The notes below the pieces were generated by a model. The model worked only from the letters and a program-made list of their open reading frames with translations, had not been told where the DNA came from and did not search any database. DNA of 64,000 nt from Clavelina lepadiformis (taxonomy: Eukaryota > Chordata > Ascidiacea > Aplousobranchia > Clavelinidae), in contig NC_135245.1 in NCBI RefSeq assembly GCF_947623445.1, forward strand, positions 3,851,501 through 3,915,500, written 5' to 3'. Shown piece by piece: positions 11,839 to 22,330 of the stretch. Position numbers and translations under genes: made by a program. Each line of letters starts with the position of its first letter. Position 1 is the first letter of the stretch.

Positions 11839-11869
11839 GCCAACAAGTGAAACAAGATCACTTGTTGGC
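11839..11869. repeat. Perfect 11-bp inverted repeat (hairpin) abutting a MITE target duplication
   Basis: GCCAACAAGTG at 11839-11849 and CACTTGTTGGC at 11859-11869 are exact reverse complements around a 9-base loop. The right stem ends immediately before the GTTATAAC target duplication at 11870. Confidence 0.8.
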
Positions 11870-11877
11870 GTTATAAC

Positions 11878-12459
11878 TAGGGCAACCAAAAGTCAATATG
11901 GTCAATTTTTTTTAACCTGCCCAGAATGTTATCAAACAAGCACAAAACAAATTTCAGCTTTGTACGACGTGTGGTATAGAAGTTATTAGGTCAAATAAAG
12001 TCAAAATGTTACGTTAGGTCAAAATACGGTCAAATTGTTTCTTTAGGTCTTTTTTTTAGGTCAAAATCTATTAAACTTGTAATTTTGTAACCATTTTGTA
12101 ATATTATTCTTCCGTTTTTCTCTTTTCTTGTACCGCAAACAATTCCAGTGCCGCAAATTTTACTTAGAACCAAAGCCACAAAGAGAGGGAAGGCTTTTCA
12201 GCGCGTTTGGTGACGTCACGATGTGACGGCATTGCATTTGAAACTGCAAGTTGTCAATCTTAATACGCAGAAACGAAAAAAAGTCAACACTAGAAAAGCA
12301 TTTTGTCATTTTTAAATGCAGCTTTAGATTAGAAAGTTGCTGTAGACAGTGTAGAGACTATCAGTATAGCGTTTTTCAAAATGAGGTCAAAATTTAAACG
12401 TTTTAGGTCAAAATAAGGTCAAAATTTAAACTTTTTAGGTCAAAAAACTGGTTGCCCTA
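11878..12459. mobile_element. Non-autonomous hAT-like element (MITE) 1, 582 bp
   Basis: Bounded by terminal inverted repeats TAGGGCAACCA...TGGTTGCCCTA and flanked on both sides by the 8-bp word GTTATAAC (11870-11877 and 12460-12467). An 8-bp duplication and TAGGG-type ends are characteristic of hAT elements. The interior has many AGGTCAAAAT-type repeats near both ends and no transposase. It shares the right-hand copy of GTTATAAC with the next element. Confidence 0.8.
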
Positions 12460-12467
12460 GTTATAAC

Positions 12468-13058
12468 TAAGGCGATTATTTTTTGACTTGTGAAAAAAAG
12501 TCAAAATTTTGTCAAATTTACAGCATTAGGTCAAAAAATGTCAAAATTGTTTACAAAGTCAAAATTTTTTACCAAGTCAAAATTGTTTACAATCTGCATT
12601 TTCGTGGTGTCTTAGAGGTTGCACTGTAGGTGAACTTGTCATTTTACATTGTACACCTTGTAGCCTACTTTATACTGTTGTAAATGGCCCATTGTCTACT
12701 TATTGTGAATCAGCTCTTGCTTCGGTTTTGCTTTAAATACTTCATGTATCTTTAGTTTAGACAAATGTATTGAACAATTTTTGTTGTGTGTGTCTTAGTT
12801 GCAGTTTTTTTTAGCAGTGATTTGTAATTAGCTAATTTCCTTTTTCAGAATAGTCTAGGTTTGTGTTCATTTTTTTTGCCTTAATTTAGGCCACTACAAT
12901 AAATTTTAACGTTTTGTACAATAATGCGTAATTTAACTACTTGAGTTCTTCATATGTCAAAATTTGTCAAAAAAAGTTTTTTAATGTCAAAATTTGTCAA
13001 AATTTTCAATTTTTAGGTCAAAAACTTTCGTTTTTTAGGTGAAAAAATAATCGCCCTA
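12468..13058. mobile_element. Non-autonomous hAT-like element (MITE) 2, 591 bp
   Basis: Terminal inverted repeats TAAGGCGATTATTTTTT...AAAAAATAATCGCCCTA, flanked by GTTATAAC at 12460-12467 and 13059-13066. The interior is dominated by GTCAAAATTT-type repeats. Its ends differ from element 1 after the first few bases, so it is a related but distinct subfamily. No coding capacity. Confidence 0.8.
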
Positions 13059-13139
13059 GTTATAACACAACGCACGAGCTCTTGTGAACAACACGTTGAC
13101 TTCGTTGTTTCCTGTTTCGCAAAATATGAATAATGTTTG

Positions 13140-13460
13140 CAGCAACTAACCTCGTTTTCATCATCTTATGTCACTCTACTCGTCGCCCGTTTCTGCGATG
13201 GCATGAATAATGCGAAGAAATCGCCCGAACGATTTCATGTTCATTGGAGTATAACGGCAACTCCTTTGTTGAAATTACAAAGGTCTAAGTGTATTATAAA
13301 ATACAAAATTGTGCATGACGTCATGTTTGCTCTTCTAATAAAATCTTATTCCTGAAAAAAAAGCCTTTTCCGTTCAGTTCAAGGATTTTAGCTGACGGTC
13401 AAGCATAATTTGATTTTATCAATATTGTTGAAGCTTTCATACTTCGAATGGGTGCTCGGT
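13140..13460 (+). repeat. Direct repeat pair, left unit
   Basis: Matches 13935-14225 in the same orientation. Common landmarks are TGTTGCCCGTTT-like text, CATGTTCATTGnAGTAT, AACGGCAAnTCCTTTG, TTGTGCATnACGTC, and CTCATGCCTG followed by an A-run. Divergence of roughly a quarter of positions suggests an old duplication. Not coding. Confidence 0.55.
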
Positions 13461-13934
13461 CACCGACTCTATAGTTTCTTCCGTTCAGACCCCTCCCTGC
13501 TACAACTACAACGAACAGCAAATTGCGCTTGTTGGAATCCAGTATGAACTAGCGTATAATTTTCCAAGAGTTAAATCGAAAAAAATGAAAATTTCACGAT
13601 CAATGTAAGATTTTGAATTTAACTTATGTATAACGATGCAAAATTCAAAAAATTTATGCCTTAGCTTATAAACGGAGTGTTTTAAAAATTACTAATTTTC
13701 AATGACACAATCTTTTGCTCGCATATGCGTCATGACCTAAAAGGCGTCAGCAAAAATCGTTGTACTGTTTTTTTAAAAAAATGACACCTTGTGGGAGTTT
13801 TATTTCAAACCCATATTGCTCACAGGTTATCAACAACATCAATTTGATTTTCTAAATGTCTCTATTGGTTTTTCCAAAACCGTTTATTAACTATTACCTC
13901 TAGTACATATACCTTACATTACTTCACGCTACCT

Positions 13935-14225
13935 TACATAACCTTGACTGTTGCCCGTTTTGAGCAGGCGTAGTTACATTGAAGAAGCCGCTTGAACCAG
14001 TTCATGTTCATTGAAGTATGCAAACGGCAATTCCTTTGCTGATAGTAAAAAAATTTAAGTCTTTTTTAAGTATAAAGATGAACTTGTGCATAACGTCTCG
14101 CTTGCTTTATCACATGAAAATCTCATGCCTGTAAGAAAAAAAGCTTGGCAGGTTAAAGAATTTAAGTTGACGTTCAAGGGCAGTCAGCACCGGCAATTTG
14201 ACTTTATCAGTTTCTCACGCGATTA
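13935..14225 (+). repeat. Direct repeat pair, right unit
   Basis: Second unit of the pair described at 13140-13460, about 790 bases downstream. Its last part (GGCAGGTTAAAGAA) also recurs at about 16607, inside the inverted-repeat region. Confidence 0.55.
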
Positions 14226-14299
14226 CTTTGAACAAGTGGAAATGTAAAATTTTTCTGAATAAAACGTTTTTTTAATTGATTCTACGTAAAGATTTATTT

Positions 14300-15240
14300 T
14301 TCCATCCGCAAAAAAAACGCAAAACTTTTGTGAAAATATACGAAGAATCTGAACAACTTTTAACTCTGATTCGAACGATTCGAATTCGATATGAAAGCTT
14401 CTTGTGATTAATCAAAGTCATATGAAGTGAGTATTAACAAGGTTTACAAACTGGATTGTGTTTCGTTCATACGAAAACATTAATAACTTATAACTGATAC
14501 TAATTGCTCCTCCTCCTATACGAAAAATTGCCTTTTTTAGTTATCGTTTACTTTTTAGAAAACGCAGGATTTAAAACACATCCAACTGCCAAATTTCGGG
14601 TACCCGATAAAAACGAGATTATCGGTGATCGGGCACATATTTATCAGATGTTTATTTTGCCATGGTGTATAACAAACTTTTTTTCAGTGGCCCTTGAATA
14701 GCCTTAGGCTTGAAGAAAGAACAATTTAAACCATCTCAACTATAACGTGCACAATTGCACATCCACCAATATACTTTATATAGTTACAATATATATACGT
14801 CCAATATAATGTTATATACGTCCATTATAATTTTATGGTGTTGTCATAATTAATAGGGAGTGGCATAAACAACAAGGAACAAACTACAAAAGATTTCCAT
14901 CCATAAAGTTTTTAAAATAAAGTACTCAGCCAAGGGCACATTTGCTGCAATACTTAGAAGTTCATGTAAAATTGCAATTTATGGGGATAATGACACATTT
15001 AGATGTTAAACAACATTTTTGAAACTAATTTACATGTTGAATGTTTTACTTATGCTTTCTAGACAGAACAAGGCTTAAGCCCAACTTTAAAGCTTAGCAA
15101 AACTTTTTCCATGACAAACATTTTCAAAACAGCAATCATAACAAAAAAACAGTCACGCAGTATGACGCTGAGCGATAACAACTTTGCTTAACTTTCAGTA
15201 TAAATTTATTTGTTTGCAAAACGCAAACTCCTGGTAATCA
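14300..15240. other. Intergenic, nothing recognised
   Basis: AT-rich sequence. No open frame with protein-like composition and no repeat structure beyond short A/T runs. Confidence 0.4.
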
Positions 15241-15620
15241 TATACCTTCATATTTAGATATCTTTCCGTCACGGTATCTTGGCCCATTGTCTACGTATTT
15301 GCTTGTGTTAGACTTAATAGAGTCTAGACGCGATGCAAGAGCAGTGACATGGAACTGAAAGAGTCCAAAACAGAATATACGCTCAACACCTTAGCTTTGT
15401 ACAATAACTTGTCTCTGTACAGACGTCAAGCCGAGCTTTGTAGAATAAATAACAAACTGTTCTGTTTGCCCCAGTGTAAAACTTTTGAGTAATTTGAGAA
15501 CGATGCGGTATCAAAGGCCAACTGTAATAAATCCGTGTCTTTGTTATAATGGTCGACATTCTCCTCTCAGCACTTACGGCATACCTTTCCTATCCCATAA
15601 CGTGGAATGTAAATAGCACT
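15240..15620 (+). repeat. Dispersed repeat family R2, copy 2
   Basis: Best-preserved relation is to 19150-19480. Both contain TTTGAGTAA(C/T)TTGAGAA, GTGCGGTA/ATGCGGTA, CAnAGGCCAACTGTA and GGCATAcCTTTC-like words in the same order, after the AATAACTTGTCT block. Not coding. Confidence 0.55.
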
Positions 15621-16729
15621 TTTTATTATTATGATTCTGTGATGTGAAACTTAAATCGCAGCTACGGCCAAATTGGCGGAGCTATTTATGATGGTTGAGC
15701 ACGCAGTGACATCCCAAAGTTTTCATAAAGCAACTGCGTTCATTGAGCATTAGCCAAGCTCATTTGACATTAGACTTACTTTTAACCTGTGCCAGCTTTT
15801 ATTTATAACCCATCGTGTATTTGATTTGTTTTGTCATTCTAATGTCACAATTGAGTTGTTCTATTTTACAGTAATGCCAACTGTAGCCTACGCTAGCTGC
15901 TTTTGGTTTTATGGTAAGAATTGTGTTTATAAATATTCGCTTTCTTCCCTTATTGTCGCAGAAGACAAAATTGACTGCACAGTTCGAAAGAAAATCGTTT
16001 TCTCTTGTTCAAAATGTTTTAATTGTAGCTACTTTTCTAACTATCCTGGAATGAGCACAACGAGTTAAAGAAATATCTGGCAATTTTCAGTGTTCATGCC
16101 ACACAATTGTTTTTATCGAAATTTATTCCACAACTCGTCTGGGGCTGACTCAAACTATCTTGCGGGTCGAAACGGTCTTAACAGTCCAACTACTCAATTA
16201 GGATAATTGGAATGTCAAGTTTATCTGTTTCGTGCCCATGAAACAAACGTTTCGTAAGTAACAATATTTACAAAGTTAAGTTTCTTTCCCAAAGCAGTCC
16301 TGACAGAGTTGAGAACGCGAGGATAAAGAAAAGCAACAACAGCATTATACATATACACTTATGCAGCATACGCAACGAAGGATTGAAAATATGAATAAAC
16401 ACGTACCATGGGCAATTCAGGGAAACTATACAATCTGAAGTTGATAACGGTAATATTCGTATTTGGTTTGCTGATTTTGTTAATCTATGGAGCTTAGCGT
16501 AGATCATCGAGGGTTAATAGGTTTTCAAGAGCACAAAGCTCCTTATGTCACTGAAAATTTTTATAAATGAATGTTAATGAAAAACTACGACCGTAAAAAA
16601 TAGTTCGGCAGGTTAAAGAAGTTAAACAGAAGGTCAAAAGCTTGACAACTGAAAATCCAAAGCTCAGGTTAATAGACATTAATATAAGCTTAGGAGAAAT
16701 ATAAATAAATTAAGCCCATGTCTATCTTT

Positions 16730-16870
16730 CAACGTAAAATAGGATTTAAATGAAACGATTCTTCACTTAAGTATCGTTTTTGAAATAGCATCTTTTTCTA
16801 ACACATCAATGCATGTGGTATGTAGCATATAACTCAAAACAGCTTTGCGTGCTTAACGTCCGTATTATTT
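16730..16870 (+). repeat. Repeat shared with 18970-19095
   Basis: TGAAACnAnnCTTCnCTnAAGTnTCGTTTTGA and the following CAATGCATG...TGTAGC...TGCGTGCTT are repeated in the same orientation at 18970-19095. This indicates a duplicated unit of roughly 2.2 kb within the left arm of the inverted repeat. Confidence 0.5.
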
Positions 16871-17509
16871 CGTGTATAGTCCTGTAGAATTTTTGGTCAA
16901 CCTAGAAAAAATTCTTATAAAGACGTATTATATACTGTTGGAAAGATAATTTTATCAGCTTTTCAATGATAGGTTTTGTCATTTTTTTTACCTTGGGGAA
17001 AAAAAGTTATGACCAAAAACGTGCCAGGGGGTAAAACACTATTTTGCCTAACATTATAATACAATTATAAGCTAAAATACGATACCTTCGTAACAGAATA
17101 CAACACCATAAATTGGAATATTACTATCAGCAAAGCAAACTAACAATAGGACAGCAAAAAAAATAAAACATAACTTTATTAAGAGGTATTTATCACACGT
17201 TTAAGGGGGTAAAAGTTGACCGAGACGGAGATAATAGGAGAGATTTCACCGAAATAAAAGGTTTTTCTTTTATAAGCAAGGTCATGTAAGCAACACATAA
17301 AAGTTATCTAAGACGTAGTGAAGATGTATTTAGTTAAAATGCTATTTCATAGGGTATTTTGTTACAAAAATACACCAAAAATCTGTACACCCCCAGTCCT
17401 GGAGTGCCAAAAAAGCCCGGTCTTGCTAGGGTTAAACCAACTGTAAAGATGTAAAAACGATATTTACAGTTTTAAGTTCTAATAAAATATAAACACATTT
17501 CAATCAAAA

Positions 17510-17761
17510 TCATGCAAACGCATCCATAAAATGTCTCTCTTCTTCTCCCAATTCGTCATCAAACACGACTGTAGTATTTGTGCATGTCATTCCGCAACAT
17601 TCCTTGCATGACGATGTGCATGTTAAGCCCGCTTTCCGACAAGAGCAGCGTCTGTTACATGATCCCTTGCAGCTACATCGAATGATTTTCAAGATTTCAT
17701 GTATGAGTTCGTGACTGTGCAAAGTGTAGCGCGCCTTGGATATCAGATAACTTGCCACCAC
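17510..17761 (-). pseudogene. CXC (tesmin-like) cysteine-rich domain fragment, probably transposon-derived
   Basis: Open frame of 83 codons on the minus strand. Residues about 28-62 form a dense cysteine motif, CSCKGSCNRRCSCRKAGLTC followed by TSSCKECCGMTC, and an acidic tail ends at a stop at 17510. Such CXC segments often form the C-terminus of uncharacterised, probably transposon-encoded proteins in invertebrates; they bind zinc. The upstream part of the protein is not found. It lies in sequence present in only one arm of the inverted repeat, so it probably arrived with a mobile element. It could also be the last exon of a small host gene. Confidence 0.5.
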
Positions 17762-17960
17762 GCTATTTTAGCTTGTGTGGTGTGTATTTTATTTGATCTA
17801 AAGCCAGGAGCAGTGACCTGGAATTGAATGCTCGCGAAATATAATCTGCACGTAATTTGAGCTCACAATACAACTAGTCTCTGTAAACGCTTAGTCTACC
17901 GGTCTACCCCATAATGTAAAATGCTAAAAGCGCTTTGTAGCAATATTTAACTGAACTGTT
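17710..17960 (+). repeat. Dispersed repeat family R2, copy 3
   Basis: Contains AGCCAGGAGCAGTGACCTGG, matching AGCCAGGAACAGCGACATGG at about 2595, then ATATAATCTGCA and TCTCTGTAAACGC in family order. Confidence 0.5.
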
Positions 17961-19149
17961 AAGTATATACCTGTAACATGCGTATACACTTTATCTTCAT
18001 CATCAACGTCTTATTTCATACCTTTTTTACATTGCTTTCTGAGCGGAAGTCTTAATTTCTGATTCAGGTGTTGCGTCAGAAGCTCAATTACGTAAGATTT
18101 GATCGTTGTTCATGCGCAATAAAGTTTTTCGTTTGCAGTTAACTTTAGTATTGTATATGCGTTGATAATGGTTGATGATTGCAATAATAAACTTGTCTGC
18201 TGTCTGCACATGAATGTTGTCTCTAATAAGGCTATGGACTGCAGCGACGATAACTCACTCGCCTTAAAAGCCCACCAGCATAATAAGTCCAAAATGGCCC
18301 GGTCCGCAGGTGCATTGGCCGGACAATGCATAAACTAATCGATTTAAGTAAACTTAAAATATCCACAACAAACACATCACGCGCAATTTTCAAAGGCAAA
18401 TTTCGAGACATAGACAAATATTGTTACAACTTGTTTGTGTGTAAAATCAGTTTACTATGCCCCCTGCTTAATTCTGCTCAACCCTTGTAAGCGGAAAGTG
18501 GCGAATGTTCCAGCCTATGACTGTGGTACGGAAGGACAAACAGTAGTCACATAATTTCTCGTTATTCCTTTTATCGTGTTTCTCGCGCTGTCAACAAGCG
18601 AAATCTGGTTGAATATACGCAACCCAACGCAACCCAGCGCTCATGTAGACCCCGCCAGCTGAAACGCTGGCAACGAACGCATTGCACTCCCTCTATCTTA
18701 TATCTATCTACCTGACCATGGTTATTGAATAATGGTTCTACGGATAGACTTTGTCCGGAATTTGTGAAGAAACCCATATACGAGATCTAAAGCAAATCAC
18801 ATTCTTTTTTATCGTCTGCCATAAAATGTAGTTATAGCGGCGTGAAGCTGAAGTTACCGTTTCCATGGTTACTTAATATGCTATTTATTCAAAACGCGAA
18901 CTTGGTTATACCGCTCACAGCTCTACACCAATAGAACATTTGTTAAAAATATTGAATGTTTTGCCAGCAGGCTTTCTCTTAAATTTTAGTGAAACAACGC
19001 TTCGCTCAAGTGTCGTTTTGAGAATAACATTTCTCAAACACGATGCATGCAATGTAGCTTAAAGTTTTAGTACCATTGCGTGCTTGTAATAGGGTTATGT
19101 AATTACAACGTGCATACATGATAGGCCATCATCAATTCTTCCTAAATTC

Positions 19150-19480
19150 AGTTAACGTGTTCTCACGCCATATCAACAGATGTGTTCTCTGCTGATTGTC
19201 CTAAACAAGGATCTGTGATGTGGGAGTCAAAGAGCGCAAAATTAAACCGCGCATCATTTGAGCTTTCAAAATAACTTGTCTTTGTGAACACCTGAGTTTC
19301 TCCATCAACAAATGAGCAAAGTGCTCGACCCCGTAAAAGATCTTTGAGTAACTTGAGAAAGGTGCGGTACCAGAGGCCAACTGTAGGAGATTTTGTTTTT
19401 GTTTAATTTTTGGCATTCTTCTTTTCGTCTGCGGCATATCTTTCTTACAACCTATATCGAAAAATGCAAAAAGTTCTGTA
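19150..19480 (+). repeat. Dispersed repeat family R2, copy 4
   Basis: Same landmarks as the 15240 copy, including AAATAACTTGTCTTTGTGAAC and GGTGCGGTACCAGAGGCCAA. The minus-strand open frame here (128 codons, 19201-19587) shows no protein-like motif and is taken as chance. Confidence 0.5.
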
Positions 19481-20399
19481 TGGTGTGTAACTAGACTTCG
19501 TGGACAATTATAAATGGTTGCATGCCTCAGTTTTGCTTCCGTCATAAATAAGTGACATAAACCAACAACATTTAAATTAACATTCAACCTTACTCACAGT
19601 GCAGTCCTCGCAGCAGTAAAAATACAGCATCAGAAATGTAACGAGAGAATACAATTGTAACCTCCACAATCAAGGAATGATTACAAGTAAAAAAGCACCA
19701 AGCGAAATTCCCGAAATCGAAATTGAAGGTGAAGAACGAATGAAATGAAATGATCAACTGGGTTTCGAAGACATAGAGAGGGTTTTGTTGTGCACCATAT
19801 ACATTTTTGCTTTGTATATATGTTCTAATGAACCTTTTACTATTACTTATAACTCACCGACGTATATAAGCTACATGCAAGCCAACTAGCTTCAGAAACC
19901 AGCTGGCAATGTTATTGTGGAAAGGGTCATATTTCACATCAACAGTATGAACAAAATTAGTTTTTATTCATAAAATCTGATTAGGCCAGCGACTTCTAAC
20001 CTTTTTCAGAGCGTGGACCAAAAAACTCTAATCAAATTCTGGTGGATCAGTTTTACTATTTTCATCCAAATAAATGTCGTCGTAAGACATCTAAATATTA
20101 AATTTAGATGATCTCAAATTCTGTACTACAGACACTATAGAATGCCGGAAAGACGTTTCCTCTATTTTTCATAGTCTAAGTTCTACAAGATATGAACAGA
20201 ACAACTGTTATTTAAGCTCTGCATCTTTACCAAAAAAAACTTAATTTTCAATTAAACAAAGGAGCGAATACTTTTCTACACTGGAATTTTTTTTCGGGGC
20301 CGCAGACGTCGATGACCGCAAGGTCTTTCGCCGCTCCACGACAACCAACTGTTAAATTTAATTTTTGTTTTTACGTTATATATTGCTTAAGTTCAGATA

Positions 20400-20570
20400 T
20401 GAGATATCAATTTACCTGACTTGACTCGAGTCGTATTAGACAAATGACTCGACTTGACTTGTAAATGTATATGTATGTAAATGTATGTAAATGTATATAT
20501 GTGTATGTATAAATGAATTGACTTGCAACTCGAGTCAGGTCAATGACTAAGATACGACTCTGATTTATGC
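20400..20570. repeat. ACTCGAGTC-rich repeat
   Basis: Contains several GACTCGAGTC/GACTTGACTTG words around a TGTATGTAAATG microsatellite. The same vocabulary occurs at 22660-22770 (mirror copy), 46690-47000 and 54095-54416, so this is probably a recurring short DNA element. Confidence 0.5.
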
Positions 20571-20639
20571 TGTAGCAGCACATTGATTTATGTTTATAAG
20601 AGTAACGTATTTATCAGATTGTCATTGTAAGATTGATAC

Positions 20640-21045
20640 AAAAATTCATACTATTAGACTGCTTTCGCCAGAGCAATCTAAGCAAGCTTTGTTTTACAGT
20701 ACGTGATGACAAATGACGTGAGCAATGTGCAGTGGTTAATCATATATTGCATCACTTTTTGTATGATTTATGACAGATATGACATTATAGCGTAGCTACG
20801 TCAAAGATTACCTACATATATTCATAAGGTTGCCCACGTCTATTTCCGCTACCGTGACCGCGGGTTATGGCGTCATATTACCAATGGTTGGTTTTTATAT
20901 CCCGCTCTAGAACACGCTCTGTACAAACAAAGCATTGCAGTGAAGAACGAAAATACTGATGAAACAACTCAAAATCTATAGAAAACAGACTTAACGCATT
21001 GTAGGTTTGAGAGAATATGACGCATTTGCAGTATAAGATTTTCAT
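20640..21045 (-). repeat. Dispersed repeat family R1, copy 3 (longest)
   Basis: On the minus strand it matches the 7670-8010 copy from GCGTCATATTCTCTCAAACC through to GAAAGCAGTCTAATAGTATG, with about 110 additional bases in the middle. It may be the most complete member. Block C of the inverted repeat includes it. Confidence 0.6.
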
Positions 21046-21068
21046 TTCACTTACTGGTTTTGTCAATT

Positions 21069-21440
21069 CTATCTTCCAAAGTTTTTTTGACGTTTTTTCC
21101 TCCCTCCAAGAGGAGTTTTATTTGCGTGCGGAGAAAATCCATCCGGACATATTCCGCATGTAGTCACATTGTCGAAAAACCAGTCTCTTTTTGGTCCGTC
21201 AGGATCATTCAGACTTCTTAGAGCAAAGAATCTAATAACTGTCTTATTTAAACTGATCAGTATGTCTTGAAAGCTTACAGTAAACCATCGGAAATAATCC
21301 TTGATCTCTGAATAGTTTGTTTGATTTTGTGTGCCACCTTCCAAAACAATGGCACTTCCAAAATCAAAATAATGTGTGATTTCTTTCCTTGCTAAAGTAC
21401 CTAGTCCAGTTATGACATACTCGCAAGGTGATGAGCCCAT
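21069..21440 (-). CDS. Unrecognised coding fragment (123 codons)
   Basis: Open frame with balanced amino-acid composition and alternating strand-like segments (HYFDFGSAIVLEGG, YFRWFTVSFQDILI, TVIRFFALRSL, WFFDNVTTCGICPDG). The style resembles an extracellular beta-sandwich domain followed by a cysteine motif, and it ends in a basic tail at a stop at 21069. No family can be named. It sits in the spacer of the inverted repeat, beside a retroelement fragment, so it may be a captured exon or part of an old mobile element. A splice acceptor in place of the ATG at 21440 is possible. Confidence 0.35.
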   Translation of the reverse strand: MGSSPCEYVITGLGTLARKEITHYFDFGSAIVLEGGTQNQTNYSEIKDYFRWFTVSFQDILISLNKTVIRFFALRSLNDPDGPKRDWFFDNVTTCGICPDGFSPHANKTPLGGRKKRQKNFGR

Positions 21441-21489
21441 GACTCGTTCGAAAACGCTAACAATAACTTTTATAATGCACTAACAACAG

Positions 21490-21960
21490 CTTTTTCAGCA
21501 GTCGTGGCCGCCTATAACGCAAGTATTCAAGATAGCACCGGTGTATCGCCACATTTTTTACTAACTGGTCGTACACTTCGTTTATCTGCAGATTTATTGG
21601 GCGCACCGACCGGTGGAGTGATGACAACGCCGGTTATTCACGAATTTCAAAAAGAATTGAAGATTGCAAACGGTGCCGGAAACAATACAAAAACTACAAA
21701 CGAAGATATCTGACATTTACAACCAACGACAAAGGAGATCCCTAATTGAAGTGGAACTAAAAGTATGGCTAAAATATGCAGTAGTCCCACAAGGAGAATA
21801 TCAGAAGTTTCATCTTCCTTATAAGGGCCCCTTCACGGTGGCGAAAATACGCCATCGCAGATATTAAATAAAAGACGACACCGGCAAAGAACAAACGGTT
21901 CACTGTAACAGAATGGAATTAAGAAATATTTTGATCAGAAGCGCAATAATCAACTTCCGC
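21490..21960 (+). pseudogene. Ty3/gypsy integrase C-terminal fragment
   Basis: Two overlapping frames on the plus strand. The first (21504-21713) has AYNASIQDSTGVSPHFLLTG, the typical end of a retroelement integrase core. The second (to 21867) has VWLKYAVVPQGEYQKFHLPY and GPFTVAKI, the integrase C-terminal chromatin-binding or SH3-like part. The frame changes between them, and no protease, reverse transcriptase or LTR is present nearby. It is a decayed remnant at the centre of the inverted repeat. Confidence 0.7.
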
Positions 21961-22330
21961 ACGATAATGTTTCGGGCACAACCGTTAATCGGTGATCTCC
22001 TGTTAAAGGTTTGGTGTTCATATCACACACGTACAAGGTTTACGCCTTTACCCACAACCCCTCCCCCCCAAGGCATGTTACGCGGCCCGCAATTTATAAT
22101 CCCACACGGTAACTAAAGTTTATTATTCTTTGGTTTGGTGGACAAGAGTTAACTTTTTATCCTACGTTTTGTTTTCTGTAGGATGGACTGGTGTTTTTAT
22201 TGGCAAATGAAGAAGAACGTTTATTTTTATTGCGCACAGTGAAGAAGTTAAAGACTATTAAAAATTCAAAGAGCAGAGATTGGCAATGTGAATAGCCGTA
22301 TAAGCGGGGGTAGGCAAAAAAGAAAAATTA
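21960..22330. other. Spacer of the inverted repeat, nothing recognised
   Basis: Short open frames only. One pyrimidine-rich run (CCCACAACCCCTCCCCCCC) near 22050. Confidence 0.35.

Larger units (their letters stand above)
16240..20925. repeat. Left arm of a large interrupted inverted repeat
   Basis: Three blocks here are reverse complements, in mirrored order, of blocks at 22330-23735: A 16240-16570 pairs with 23375-23735, B 18215-18545 with 22843-23175, and C 20390-20925 with 22330-22800. In block A, CTGATTTTGTTAATCTATGG and CCATGGGCAATTCAGGGAA have near-exact counterparts. In block B, GGCGAATGTTCCAGCCTATG is mirrored exactly. Between blocks this arm carries about 1.65 kb and 1.85 kb that the other arm lacks, including two R2 copies and a CXC-domain fragment. 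Block A contains an open frame of 79 codons (16268-16507, minus) with a leucine-rich segment but no recognisable homology. Confidence 0.75.
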
